This document shows positions 17,741 through 24,595 of a stretch of DNA of 64,000 nt, in pieces. Every line of letters begins with the position of its first letter. The stretch's first letter is position 1. The position numbers and the translations under genes are program-made. Source of the DNA: WTJH01 sp049889695. GTDB taxonomy: Bacteria; Bacteroidota; Bacteroidia; Flavobacteriales; Flavobacteriaceae. Where the stretch lies: NCBI GenBank assembly GCA_049889695.1, contig JBMHCX010000018.1, positions 62,001 through 126,000 of the forward strand. The letters are read 5' to 3'. Below the pieces are notes generated by a model. The model made no database searches, had not been told where the DNA came from, and worked only from the letters and a program-made list of their open reading frames with translations.

Positions 17741-17863
17741 ATGAAATATTACAACAAAACAAGAACGATCGAACAAAAGGTTACCGATCGGGAAATAGTA
17801 AGACTTCTACAAGAACAGCTGTCATTACTTCAAAAAATCCTTGATATCCTTAAGAAAAATTGA
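17741..17863 (+). CDS. Possible 40-aa small protein
   Basis: ATG 17741 to TGA 17863 encodes 40 residues: a basic start (MKYYNKTRTIEQKV) and then an amphipathic helix with leucine/isoleucine at heptad spacing (EIVRLLQEQLSLLQKILDIL), ending KKN. It lies alone in the 284-bp divergent gap between ald and the O-acetylhomoserine sulfhydrylase. The neat heptad pattern favours a real coiled-coil peptide over chance, but there is no recognisable family. A competing ATG at 17734 in another frame gives a less protein-like 42-codon product. Low confidence. Confidence 0.35.
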   Translation: MKYYNKTRTIEQKVTDREIVRLLQEQLSLLQKILDILKKN

Positions 17864-17922
17864 TTTTTTCTCCCTTTGATTTTTTTGTTTGTAAAATTTA
17901 TATCCTACTAACCCTATAGGTA

Positions 17923-17952
17923 TTGTAAATTAAAAAAAGTCTACTATATTTG
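17923..17952 (+). promoter_or_regulatory. Promoter of the O-acetylhomoserine sulfhydrylase gene
   Basis: TTG (17923-17925), a 19-bp spacer and TATATTTG (17945-17952) match the Bacteroidota consensus. The ATG is 20 bp past the -7 box, leaving no room for a SAM riboswitch in the leader. Confidence 0.7.
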
Positions 17953-17972
17953 CCCAGCTTAAATAATGCAGT

Positions 17973-19238
17973 ATGAACGACTTACAATTTACTACCAACA
18001 GCCTACATGCAGGACACGAAACAAATGCAACGCAAGGGACAAGAGCCGTACCGATCTATCAGTCGACCGCTTATGTATTTGACAGTGCAGAGCATGCGGC
18101 AAATCTTTTTTCCTTGGCAGAACCCGGGTATATCTATACGCGCTTAAACAATCCGACCAATGATGTATTAGAGCAAAGACTCGCCGCATTGGAAGGTGGT
18201 ATAGCAGCGGTATCTACCGCCTCGGGTACTTCCGCCATCGCTACCGCCTTAATGGTATTGCTTAAAGCTGGAGATCATATCGTTGCTTCTAATAGTTTGT
18301 ATGGAGGGACCTATAACCTGCTGAGTGTTACCCTTCCAAGACTTGGAATTACGACAACTTTTGTAGATCCAGATGATCCGGCCAACTTTGAAGCAGCCGT
18401 ACAAGAAAATACACGTGCCTTTTTTGCTGAATCGCTCGGTAACCCAAAATTAGACGTACTAGATTTAGCCGGTATTAGTGCCTACGCTCAAAAAGCAAAA
18501 GTGCCATTTATTGTGGACAACACTGTTGCTACCCCTGCCCTCCTTAACCCCATTGCGCATGGAGCAAACATCGTTATCCATTCACTGACGAAATTTATCA
18601 ACGGAAATGGAACTGCCATGGGAGGTGTCATTATCGATGCAGGGACATTCGATTATGGAAATGGACTTTTCCCTGAATTCACTGAACCGAGTCCAGGCTA
18701 TCACGGATTGGTATATCACGAAGCGCTTGGACCTGCTGCATTTATTGCAAAAGTTCGGATCGAAGGACTACGCGATTTTGGAGCTGCTTTAAGTCCATTT
18801 AACAGCTTCCAAATCCTTCAGGGATTAGAGACCCTCACTATTCGTATGCAACAACATTCTGAAAATGCATTGGCACTTGCCCAATGGTTAGACGAGCAAG
18901 AAGAAGTCGCATGGGTGAACTACCCGGGGTTGGCCTCGAGTAAATACCATAGCCTCAGTCAGAAATATCTTCCTAAAGGGCAGGGTGGAATTTTAACTTT
19001 TGGGTTAAAAGGAGGATATGAAGCCGCGAAAAAAGTAGCGGATAATACCAATATTTTCTCTTTGTTGGCCAATATCGGAGATACTAAATCCCTAGTGATT
19101 CATCCCGCTAGTACAACTCATCAGCAATTGGATGAGGACTCACAAAAAGAAACAGGTGTTACACAAGACCTGATTCGCCTATCGGTAGGACTAGAAGCCA
19201 TTGAGGATTTAAAAGCAGACCTAAAACAAGCATTTTAA
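17973..19238 (+). CDS. metY: O-acetylhomoserine aminocarboxypropyltransferase (sulfhydrylase)
   Basis: 421 aa, the length of the MetY/MET17 branch of the Cys/Met PLP-enzyme family. The PLP lysine is Lys207 in HSLTKFINGNGTAMGG. YIYTRLNNPTNDVLEQRLAALEGG and SNSLYGGTYNLL are the cofactor-phosphate and substrate segments. The C-terminal SLVIHPASTTHQQL block and the LIRLSVGLE closing motif are standard. It makes homocysteine from O-acetylhomoserine and sulfide, the direct-sulfhydrylation route to methionine. It has its own promoter and an intrinsic terminator 22 bp after its stop. Confidence 0.92.
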   Translation: MNDLQFTTNSLHAGHETNATQGTRAVPIYQSTAYVFDSAEHAANLFSLAEPGYIYTRLNNPTNDVLEQRLAALEGGIAAVSTASGTSAIATALMVLLKAGDHIVASNSLYGGTYNLLSVTLPRLGITTTFVDPDDPANFEAAVQENTRAFFAESLGNPKLDVLDLAGISAYAQKAKVPFIVDNTVATPALLNPIAHGANIVIHSLTKFINGNGTAMGGVIIDAGTFDYGNGLFPEFTEPSPGYHGLVYHEALGPAAFIAKVRIEGLRDFGAALSPFNSFQILQGLETLTIRMQQHSENALALAQWLDEQEEVAWVNYPGLASSKYHSLSQKYLPKGQGGILTFGLKGGYEAAKKVADNTNIFSLLANIGDTKSLVIHPASTTHQQLDEDSQKETGVTQDLIRLSVGLEAIEDLKADLKQAF

Positions 19239-19259
19239 GGTGCTATTAAAACGAAAATT

Positions 19260-19284
19260 AAAGGGGCTGTCGCCCCTTTTTTTG
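19260..19284 (+). terminator. Intrinsic terminator after the sulfhydrylase gene
   Basis: GGGGC-TGTC-GCCCC stem-loop (19263-19276), extended by A/T pairs, followed by a run of seven T. It lies between the sulfhydrylase and the SDR gene. Confidence 0.85.
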
Positions 19285-19310
19285 TTTCTTTGGCTGAAAA
19301 ACAAATAGCT

Positions 19311-20054
19311 ATGAAAACAGTACTCATCACTGGAGCGAGTAGCGGTATCGGGTGGGCAACTGCAATTGCCATGGATCGTATCGGCCATCGACTTATTTTA
19401 TGTGGTCGAAACCAAAATCGACTTAAACAATTACATGATCAACTGCAGCAGCCCCCTTGTATTTTGACCTTTGATGTGCGGGATAGAGCAGCTGTCTTTG
19501 AGGCTATAAATAGTCTCCCCCCTGACTATTCTTCGATAGATGTACTGATTAATAATGCTGGAAATGCACATGGTTTAGATTTATCTCAGGATGCCAGCCT
19601 AGACGATTGGGATGCTATGATCGACGGGAATGTAAAAGGACTGTTATATGTTACCAAAGCTGTACTCCCCAAAATGATTGAGCGGCAATCGGGTCAGATC
19701 ATCAATATTGGTTCCATCGCCGGTAAGGAAGCCTATCTCAAAGGGAATGTCTATTGCGCCAGTAAAGCTGCCGTCGATAGCTTTACGACGGGACTACGGA
19801 TGGATACTAACCCCCACGGAATTCGGGTAGGAGCTATTCATCCAGGATTAGTAGAAACGGATTTTTCTAATGTTCGATTAAAAGGCGATACAGTAGCTGC
19901 TCAGAAAGTATATGCCGATGTGAATGCCCTACAAGCCCAAGACATAGCAGAGACGCTTGTGTTTATGGTAGAAGCCCCGGCGCATGTTAACCTTGCCGAT
20001 ATCACTATACTCCCTACCGACCAGGCAAGCGCTTCAATCGTGCATCGAAAATAA
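19311..20054 (+). CDS. SDR family NAD(P)-dependent oxidoreductase (YdfG-like)
   Basis: 247 aa from ATG 19311. Classical short-chain dehydrogenase: cofactor loop TGASSGIG (residues 7-14), NNAG (81-84), and catalytic Ser135, Tyr148 and Lys152 (YCASK). The overall pattern, with HPGLVETDFSNVR after the active site, resembles YdfG-type 3-hydroxy acid (serine/allo-threonine) dehydrogenases. Substrate choice within this group is not predictable. An in-frame TTG at 19290 lies in the tail of the preceding terminator, so the ATG is preferred. It is read alone, with the minus-strand tRNAs just beyond. Confidence 0.88.
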   Translation: MKTVLITGASSGIGWATAIAMDRIGHRLILCGRNQNRLKQLHDQLQQPPCILTFDVRDRAAVFEAINSLPPDYSSIDVLINNAGNAHGLDLSQDASLDDWDAMIDGNVKGLLYVTKAVLPKMIERQSGQIINIGSIAGKEAYLKGNVYCASKAAVDSFTTGLRMDTNPHGIRVGAIHPGLVETDFSNVRLKGDTVAAQKVYADVNALQAQDIAETLVFMVEAPAHVNLADITILPTDQASASIVHRK

Positions 20055-20078
20055 AGGGAAATGTTTGGTTGAAATATG

Positions 20079-20152
20079 TGAGCCCGACAGGATTCGAACC
20101 TGTGACCGTCTGCTTAGAAGGCAGATGCTCTATCCAGCTGAGCTACGGGCCC
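20079..20152 (-). tRNA. tRNA-Arg (anticodon TCT)
   Basis: 74-nt cloverleaf on the minus strand. The acceptor stem GGGCCCG pairs with CGGGCTC (one G-T), with D-arm GCTCAGCTGGATAGAGC, anticodon loop CTTCTAA (TCT, reads AGA) and T-arm ACAGG-TTCGAAT-CCTGT. The discriminator base is A; CCA is not encoded. It follows tRNA-Ser, probably in one transcript. Confidence 0.96.
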
Positions 20153-20263
20153 TCAATGAATTACTGCGAGGAGTAGAACTCCACTTAAAAGAGGCCTATT
20201 TAAGCGTCCAATCTTGTTCATGCCTCGGATGACATTTAAACAGCTTGAACACTTAAAAATTAG

Positions 20264-20347
20264 CGGAGAGACAGGGATTCGAACCCTGGCAACGCTTACA
20301 CGTTGACAGATTAGCAATCTGCTCCATTACCACTCTGGCACCTCTCC
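20264..20347 (-). tRNA. tRNA-Ser (anticodon GCT)
   Basis: 84-nt class II tRNA. The acceptor stem GGAGAGG pairs with TCTCTCC (final pair G-T), the anticodon loop is TTGCTAA (GCT, reads AGC/AGT), and the long variable arm CAACG-TGTAAG-CGTTG is typical of serine. T-loop TTCGAAT; discriminator G. CCA not encoded. A good promoter lies 17 bp upstream. Confidence 0.96.
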
Positions 20348-20363
20348 TTGCGTTTATCGAATG

Positions 20364-20394
20364 CAAAAATACATCTTCACCCGAAAACCTACAA
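20364..20394 (-). promoter_or_regulatory. Promoter of the tRNA-Ser/tRNA-Arg pair
   Basis: Minus strand: TTG (20394-20392), 20-bp spacer, TATTTTTG (20371-20364). It sits in the 51-bp gap between the HD-phosphohydrolase gene's 3' end and tRNA-Ser. Confidence 0.65.
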
Positions 20395-20398
20395 CACT

Positions 20399-22441
20399 TT
20401 ATTCGGGATATTCTACTCTGAGTTGAAAATGATTGATCATTTTTTGGGTGAGTACCTTTTTTACTTTTTCAATTTCGGCGAGGGTTATATCACAAAAATC
20501 GAATTGCCCTTCTTCTTTTTGGCGCTCAATAATTTTTCCGATGAATTCCTTTAGCTCTTCTAGCTGGGGTTGTAACAGACTTTTAGACGCGGCTTCTACA
20601 GAGTCGGCCATCATTAAAATAGCCGTTTCTTTCGAAAAAGGCTTTGGGCCAGGATAGCGATACAAGTCGGCCTCTACTTCTGCTCCTTCGCCCGCCAGCT
20701 CCTGCGTTTTCTTATAGAAATAATAGACCAAAGATGTGCCGTGATGTGTCCGAATAAAGTCAATAACACGCTCTGGCAAATTATATTTTTTAGCAATTTC
20801 AACCCCTTTTAAGACGTGTGAAATAATGATTTGGGCACTTTGCTTCGGCTCTAAATCTTCATGCGGATTAAGCTTGCCTTTTTGGTTTTCGGAAAAGTAA
20901 GTGGGGTTTTCTAGTTTCCCAATGTCATGATATAAAGCCCCAACACGGACCAAAAGTGTGTTGGCCCCTATTTCATCTGCTGCAGCTTCAGCTAAATGAG
21001 CTACTTGAATGACATGGTTAAAAGTCCCCGGCGCTTTGTCGGCCAACAGCCGCATTAAAGTCGTTCGCGTATCTGACCACTCAAAAAGAGTGACGTCCGA
21101 AGTGATATTGAACAAACGCTCATAGATATAGATCAAGGGCTGAACAAATAGGGTCACTAATCCGTTGACCAATACAAAACCACCGATGGTCAATGTTGTT
21201 AAATCAAATGTTTCTCCCTGAATCAAATGCATGGCCACATAGCCTAACAAATAAACCACCACGATCTGAAAGACCGACACAAATATATTGGCGCGCTTGT
21301 AGAGCTGTTCTGCACCTTGAAGCGTCACCATCCCTGCCAAAATTTGCATGACGACAAACTCAAAACTGTTGGGCGCCATAAAACTCACCAACAAAACGGT
21401 TAACACGTGGGTAAACAGTCCCACCCGAGGGTCAAAAAACGCTTTCAGCGTCAGGGGCAATACACAGAATGGTATTGCATAAATAAGCTTTTCATCGATC
21501 CCAATGATCAATGATGCCGCAATAAAAATGAATAGTAGATTGAATAATACGAAAGCTAGCTGTCGATTGTCGGTAAACAAACGAGGTCTATATTTTGCCA
21601 CAAACAAAAACAAAATCCCCAAAATAAGTATGATGACAATCAAAAGTCCACCCGAGAGCGCTAGGACTTGTTGGGTATTTAATCCTCTGATCTTGTATTC
21701 CGCCTTCAAGGATTCTAAACGTTCAAAATTCTCGTCTCCGACTATATCACCCTGAGCAATAACGAGTTCACCCTGTGCCACAAATCCTTTTGTCAAGGCA
21801 ATTTGAGAGATCCGCTGATCTGAATCTAATTGCGTAAAAGCCTGATCAACCGTAAGGTTCGGTTGAATTAGGTCGAAGAATAAATTATACAACTGATTCT
21901 GTACTTTTTGGGGAATTCCCAGCGTATCCAAGGAACGATTAAGCTCTAGCTCTAAGTTTTCGGGCCGTAATAATTGGCTAGTATTTAAGGGAATTTCTTG
22001 ATCCTGATCGATGAGTACCCAAGGTTCAGGTTCATTAAAGGCGATGGGTAAAATACCGCGTTGGATGTAGGCATTGAGCAGTCCTAGACTGATCTCTTTA
22101 TTTCGCTTTTCGGCAATAGTAGGATAACTTTTTAAGAGTTCTTCAAAACGATTTAACATTTGGGCGTTTGCCTCAGCTACCGGTTTAAAGAACAATGTGC
22201 GCTCTTGAAGGATTCGTTCCTGCTCTTGGAGTAATTCTCCTTGAGACTTCAACAAAGGAAATTCAAAAGGGGCATAAAGGGTTTTGTGGTCCCACTCCTT
22301 TCCCTTCTGATAGGACCAATTGAATTGGATTTGTTTGGGGAAAAAGTAAAATATTATCGTCCCACTCAACAGCAACAAAAATATTTTGGTGAGTCGGTCT
22401 CTACTGAGATATTGATAAAAAAGTCCAGATTCAATTGCCAT
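20399..22441 (-). CDS. 7TM receptor with intracellular HD hydrolase (7TMR-HDED/PgpH-like)
   Basis: 680 aa. One N-terminal membrane helix (about residues 15-35) is followed by a roughly 230-residue extracytoplasmic domain (7TMR-HDED), seven helices (about 270-460), and a cytoplasmic HD domain (about 470-660). The HD ligands are visible in FNHVIQVAHLAEAA, LYHDIGKLENP and IISHVLKGVEIAKKY. The Listeria homologue PgpH hydrolyses cyclic di-AMP, so a c-di-AMP phosphodiesterase role is the best inference. ATG 22441 is chosen because the frame upstream of it shows no further conserved sequence. Divergent from the NlpC/P60 gene. Confidence 0.88.
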   Translation of the reverse strand: MAIESGLFYQYLSRDRLTKIFLLLLSGTIIFYFFPKQIQFNWSYQKGKEWDHKTLYAPFEFPLLKSQGELLQEQERILQERTLFFKPVAEANAQMLNRFEELLKSYPTIAEKRNKEISLGLLNAYIQRGILPIAFNEPEPWVLIDQDQEIPLNTSQLLRPENLELELNRSLDTLGIPQKVQNQLYNLFFDLIQPNLTVDQAFTQLDSDQRISQIALTKGFVAQGELVIAQGDIVGDENFERLESLKAEYKIRGLNTQQVLALSGGLLIVIILILGILFLFVAKYRPRLFTDNRQLAFVLFNLLFIFIAASLIIGIDEKLIYAIPFCVLPLTLKAFFDPRVGLFTHVLTVLLVSFMAPNSFEFVVMQILAGMVTLQGAEQLYKRANIFVSVFQIVVVYLLGYVAMHLIQGETFDLTTLTIGGFVLVNGLVTLFVQPLIYIYERLFNITSDVTLFEWSDTRTTLMRLLADKAPGTFNHVIQVAHLAEAAADEIGANTLLVRVGALYHDIGKLENPTYFSENQKGKLNPHEDLEPKQSAQIIISHVLKGVEIAKKYNLPERVIDFIRTHHGTSLVYYFYKKTQELAGEGAEVEADLYRYPGPKPFSKETAILMMADSVEAASKSLLQPQLEELKEFIGKIIERQKEEGQFDFCDITLAEIEKVKKVLTQKMINHFQLRVEYPE

Positions 22442-22503
22442 AAACCGGTCGGTTGCGCGATTCAAATATTTTGGGGAAAGTAACAAAATGAAATCAATTT
22501 CTC

Positions 22504-22511
22504 TATTTTTG
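22504..22511 (+). promoter_or_regulatory. -7 box upstream of the NlpC/P60 gene
   Basis: TATTTTTG lies 28 bp before the TTG start of the NlpC/P60 gene. No TTG at a proper -33 distance was seen, so only half of the promoter consensus is present. Confidence 0.35.
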
Positions 22512-22539
22512 TCAGGATTCAACTAGGGATATTCGTATT

Positions 22540-23292
22540 TTGAATTTCGGAATTTGTCACCTCAACATTGTCCCTCTCAGGGGAGAGCAAAGTCACCAAA
22601 GTGAAATGGTGAGTCAATTGCTCTATGGAGAATTGTTTAAAATCGTTGAAAAACGAAAAAAATGGGTGAAAATTAGAACGGCTATGGATCGTTATGAAGG
22701 TTGGATAGCTGTCGGGCAATTCCGACCGATAGAAGCCGATGAATATAAATCCTTACAGGCACTCCCCAAAAAATACAGCCTTCAATTTATCGACTATGTC
22801 ACCGATAAACAGGGAGTATTGTTTCCTTTGTCCTTAGGGGCAAACCTTGCCATGGCTCCCTATCTAGAACATCAGCAAATTGAACAGCAGGGAAAAGCTT
22901 CTGAAGAGTTCTCCAAAACCATCGTAAGTATTGCCTACATGTATCTGAACACGCCCTACTTGTGGGGTGGTAAAACTCCTTTTGGAATCGATTGCTCGGG
23001 ATTTTCACAAATGGTTTACCGACTCAATGGAATTGAAATCCCCAGAGATGCTTATCAACAAGCAGAAAAAGGGAATACACTTAGCTTTATAGAGGAAGCT
23101 CAGGCAGGAGACTTGGCCTTTTTTGACAATCATGAAGGGAAAATTATTCACGTAGGAATCCTACTAGAGCACAACCATATCATTCATGCATTCGGACAAG
23201 TTCGCATCGACCGAATAGACCAAACAGGTATTTTTAATTCAGAATTGATGCAGCATACTCATCGACTGCGATTTCTTAAATCTTACACATAA
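22540..23292 (+). CDS. NlpC/P60 family peptidoglycan endopeptidase with N-terminal SH3-like domain
   Basis: 250 aa. An SH3b-like region (residues 1-62: VPLRGEQSHQSEMVSQLLYGE) precedes an NlpC/P60 domain (about 125-248). The catalytic Cys152 is in FGIDCSGF, the His204 in KIIHVG, and the third polar residue is His216. Such enzymes cut the gamma-D-glutamyl-diaminopimelate bond of stem peptides. The start is TTG at 22540: homologues begin M-x-(F/Y)-G-I-C-x-L-x-I-V-P-L-R, which matches only this codon. No signal peptide is visible, a known feature of this flavobacterial subgroup, so location is unclear. It ends just before a shared bidirectional terminator. Confidence 0.9.
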   Translation: MNFGICHLNIVPLRGEQSHQSEMVSQLLYGELFKIVEKRKKWVKIRTAMDRYEGWIAVGQFRPIEADEYKSLQALPKKYSLQFIDYVTDKQGVLFPLSLGANLAMAPYLEHQQIEQQGKASEEFSKTIVSIAYMYLNTPYLWGGKTPFGIDCSGFSQMVYRLNGIEIPRDAYQQAEKGNTLSFIEEAQAGDLAFFDNHEGKIIHVGILLEHNHIIHAFGQVRIDRIDQTGIFNSELMQHTHRLRFLKSYT

Positions 23293-23320
23293 AAAAAACC
23301 GCCGATGGGCGGTTTTTTTT
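23291..23320. terminator. Bidirectional intrinsic terminator
   Basis: An A-run, then CCGCC-GATG-GGCGG and a T-run: the hairpin is symmetric with A8/T8 flanks, so it works for both the NlpC/P60 gene and the convergent TPR gene. Confidence 0.9.
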
Positions 23321-23335
23321 GGCGTAAATTTCCGA

Positions 23336-24556
23336 TTACTCGTCTAGTAGACTTTTCATTTTTTTGAATCCATCCGTATCTCCAAGCGTACCATAGATGT
23401 TCATCAGCGTACGTACAGCATTTTCATTCTGATTCAAATCAATGATTTTATTGAGGATAGGAATACATTCGCGATAGAGCTCTTCTCGTTCTTTTTTCAA
23501 TACATCGTAACGAGCGTTGTCGGCACGAGAATTTCCTAAGCTATTCATTTCTTCTACCAAAGCGGACTCCCCTTCAAGAATAAGAGCTACCAAGTTTAAA
23601 TATCCAGATTCAAATGAAGGGTCTATTTCAATAGACTTCTCATAGTACTGACGAGCTGCCTCTTTATCACCAAGATCGGCATTCACCACTCCTAGATTAA
23701 AATACAAGTTGGCATTGTTCGGATCTTGGGCAATCGCCTCAGTCATGAGAGACTTAAATTTTTCTTTTTCCCCTAATTCAATATAGATATTCGCTTCTGT
23801 GAGAATTAGGTTGAGATCTTCTGGATTCGCTTTTCGAGCATCTTCAACTGCGGCAATGGCCTTGTCGTTGTCTCCCAGCTGTGCATAAATTAGAGCAATA
23901 TTCTTAACGATTTCAGGAAAACGGGATTCCGTTTGCTCTTCACGAAGGTTAGTGAAGTCCTTGGTCTTGGCATAAAGTTTATATTCAGATGCTGAAACCT
24001 CAGTCTCTTCCCCTGTTTCTACGGAAGTAGCAAAATACTTGGTGGTAATTCCATCGTATTTTAGGTCGCGTAGTTGGATGTAGTAATCCAAAGCACGATC
24101 GTATAATTTCCCGTTCACTGCGCTAGATGCAGCATAATAGAGGTATTGCTGGTTATTGTCCTTATCAAACGTATAAGCTAGATAAAGTTTCGTAGACGAC
24201 ACGTCATAGGCTTCTTTCTGGTTATCTTCAATAGCGCTATTGATGATGTCATTCAGAAGCGTTTGGCGTTGGTTGCTCCAGTCGGCTGCAACGGCAGTTT
24301 CGTTTTTCACCGCTTCATAGAGTTGAAATGCTTTTTCAAACTCACCTTTGGCCTGAGCAATCTTGGCTTCTAAAAAGGTTTTCTTAGCCTTAACTTTCGG
24401 CTTCGCTTCTGCAAATAAAGCAGTACTGTTTTCCAAAAGGAGAGCAGCGCCATCTATGTCATTGGCTACATAAAGCTTTTCAGCTTGTTTCAACTCTTTA
24501 TTCTGTGCTTGTACGCCTACCGCAAAAAGCAACAAAAGGATGATGATTTTTTTCAT
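23336..24556 (-). CDS. Secreted tetratricopeptide-repeat protein
   Basis: 406 aa. A signal peptide (MKKIIILLLLFAVGVQAQ, cleavage near residue 18) places it in the periplasm or outer membrane. It is followed by helical repeats; clear TPR units include NANLYFNLGVVNADLGDKEAA and the adjacent YEKSIEIDPSFESGYLN. Function is unknown; such proteins act as protein-interaction scaffolds in the Bacteroidota envelope. A -7 box TAGTTTTG (24588-24581) lies 24 bp before the ATG, in the 39-bp gap after gyrA, so it may be transcribed both from gyrA and on its own. Confidence 0.85.
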   Translation of the reverse strand: MKKIIILLLLFAVGVQAQNKELKQAEKLYVANDIDGAALLLENSTALFAEAKPKVKAKKTFLEAKIAQAKGEFEKAFQLYEAVKNETAVAADWSNQRQTLLNDIINSAIEDNQKEAYDVSSTKLYLAYTFDKDNNQQYLYYAASSAVNGKLYDRALDYYIQLRDLKYDGITTKYFATSVETGEETEVSASEYKLYAKTKDFTNLREEQTESRFPEIVKNIALIYAQLGDNDKAIAAVEDARKANPEDLNLILTEANIYIELGEKEKFKSLMTEAIAQDPNNANLYFNLGVVNADLGDKEAARQYYEKSIEIDPSFESGYLNLVALILEGESALVEEMNSLGNSRADNARYDVLKKEREELYRECIPILNKIIDLNQNENAVRTLMNIYGTLGDTDGFKKMKSLLDE

Positions 24557-24595
24557 TGGGATTTAACTAAAAATTTTTGGCAAAACTAAGGATTA

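Noticed and set aside
17953..17972. SAM riboswitch upstream of the O-acetylhomoserine sulfhydrylase
   Set aside because: The promoter -7 box is only 20 bp before the ATG; there is no leader long enough to hold a riboswitch.
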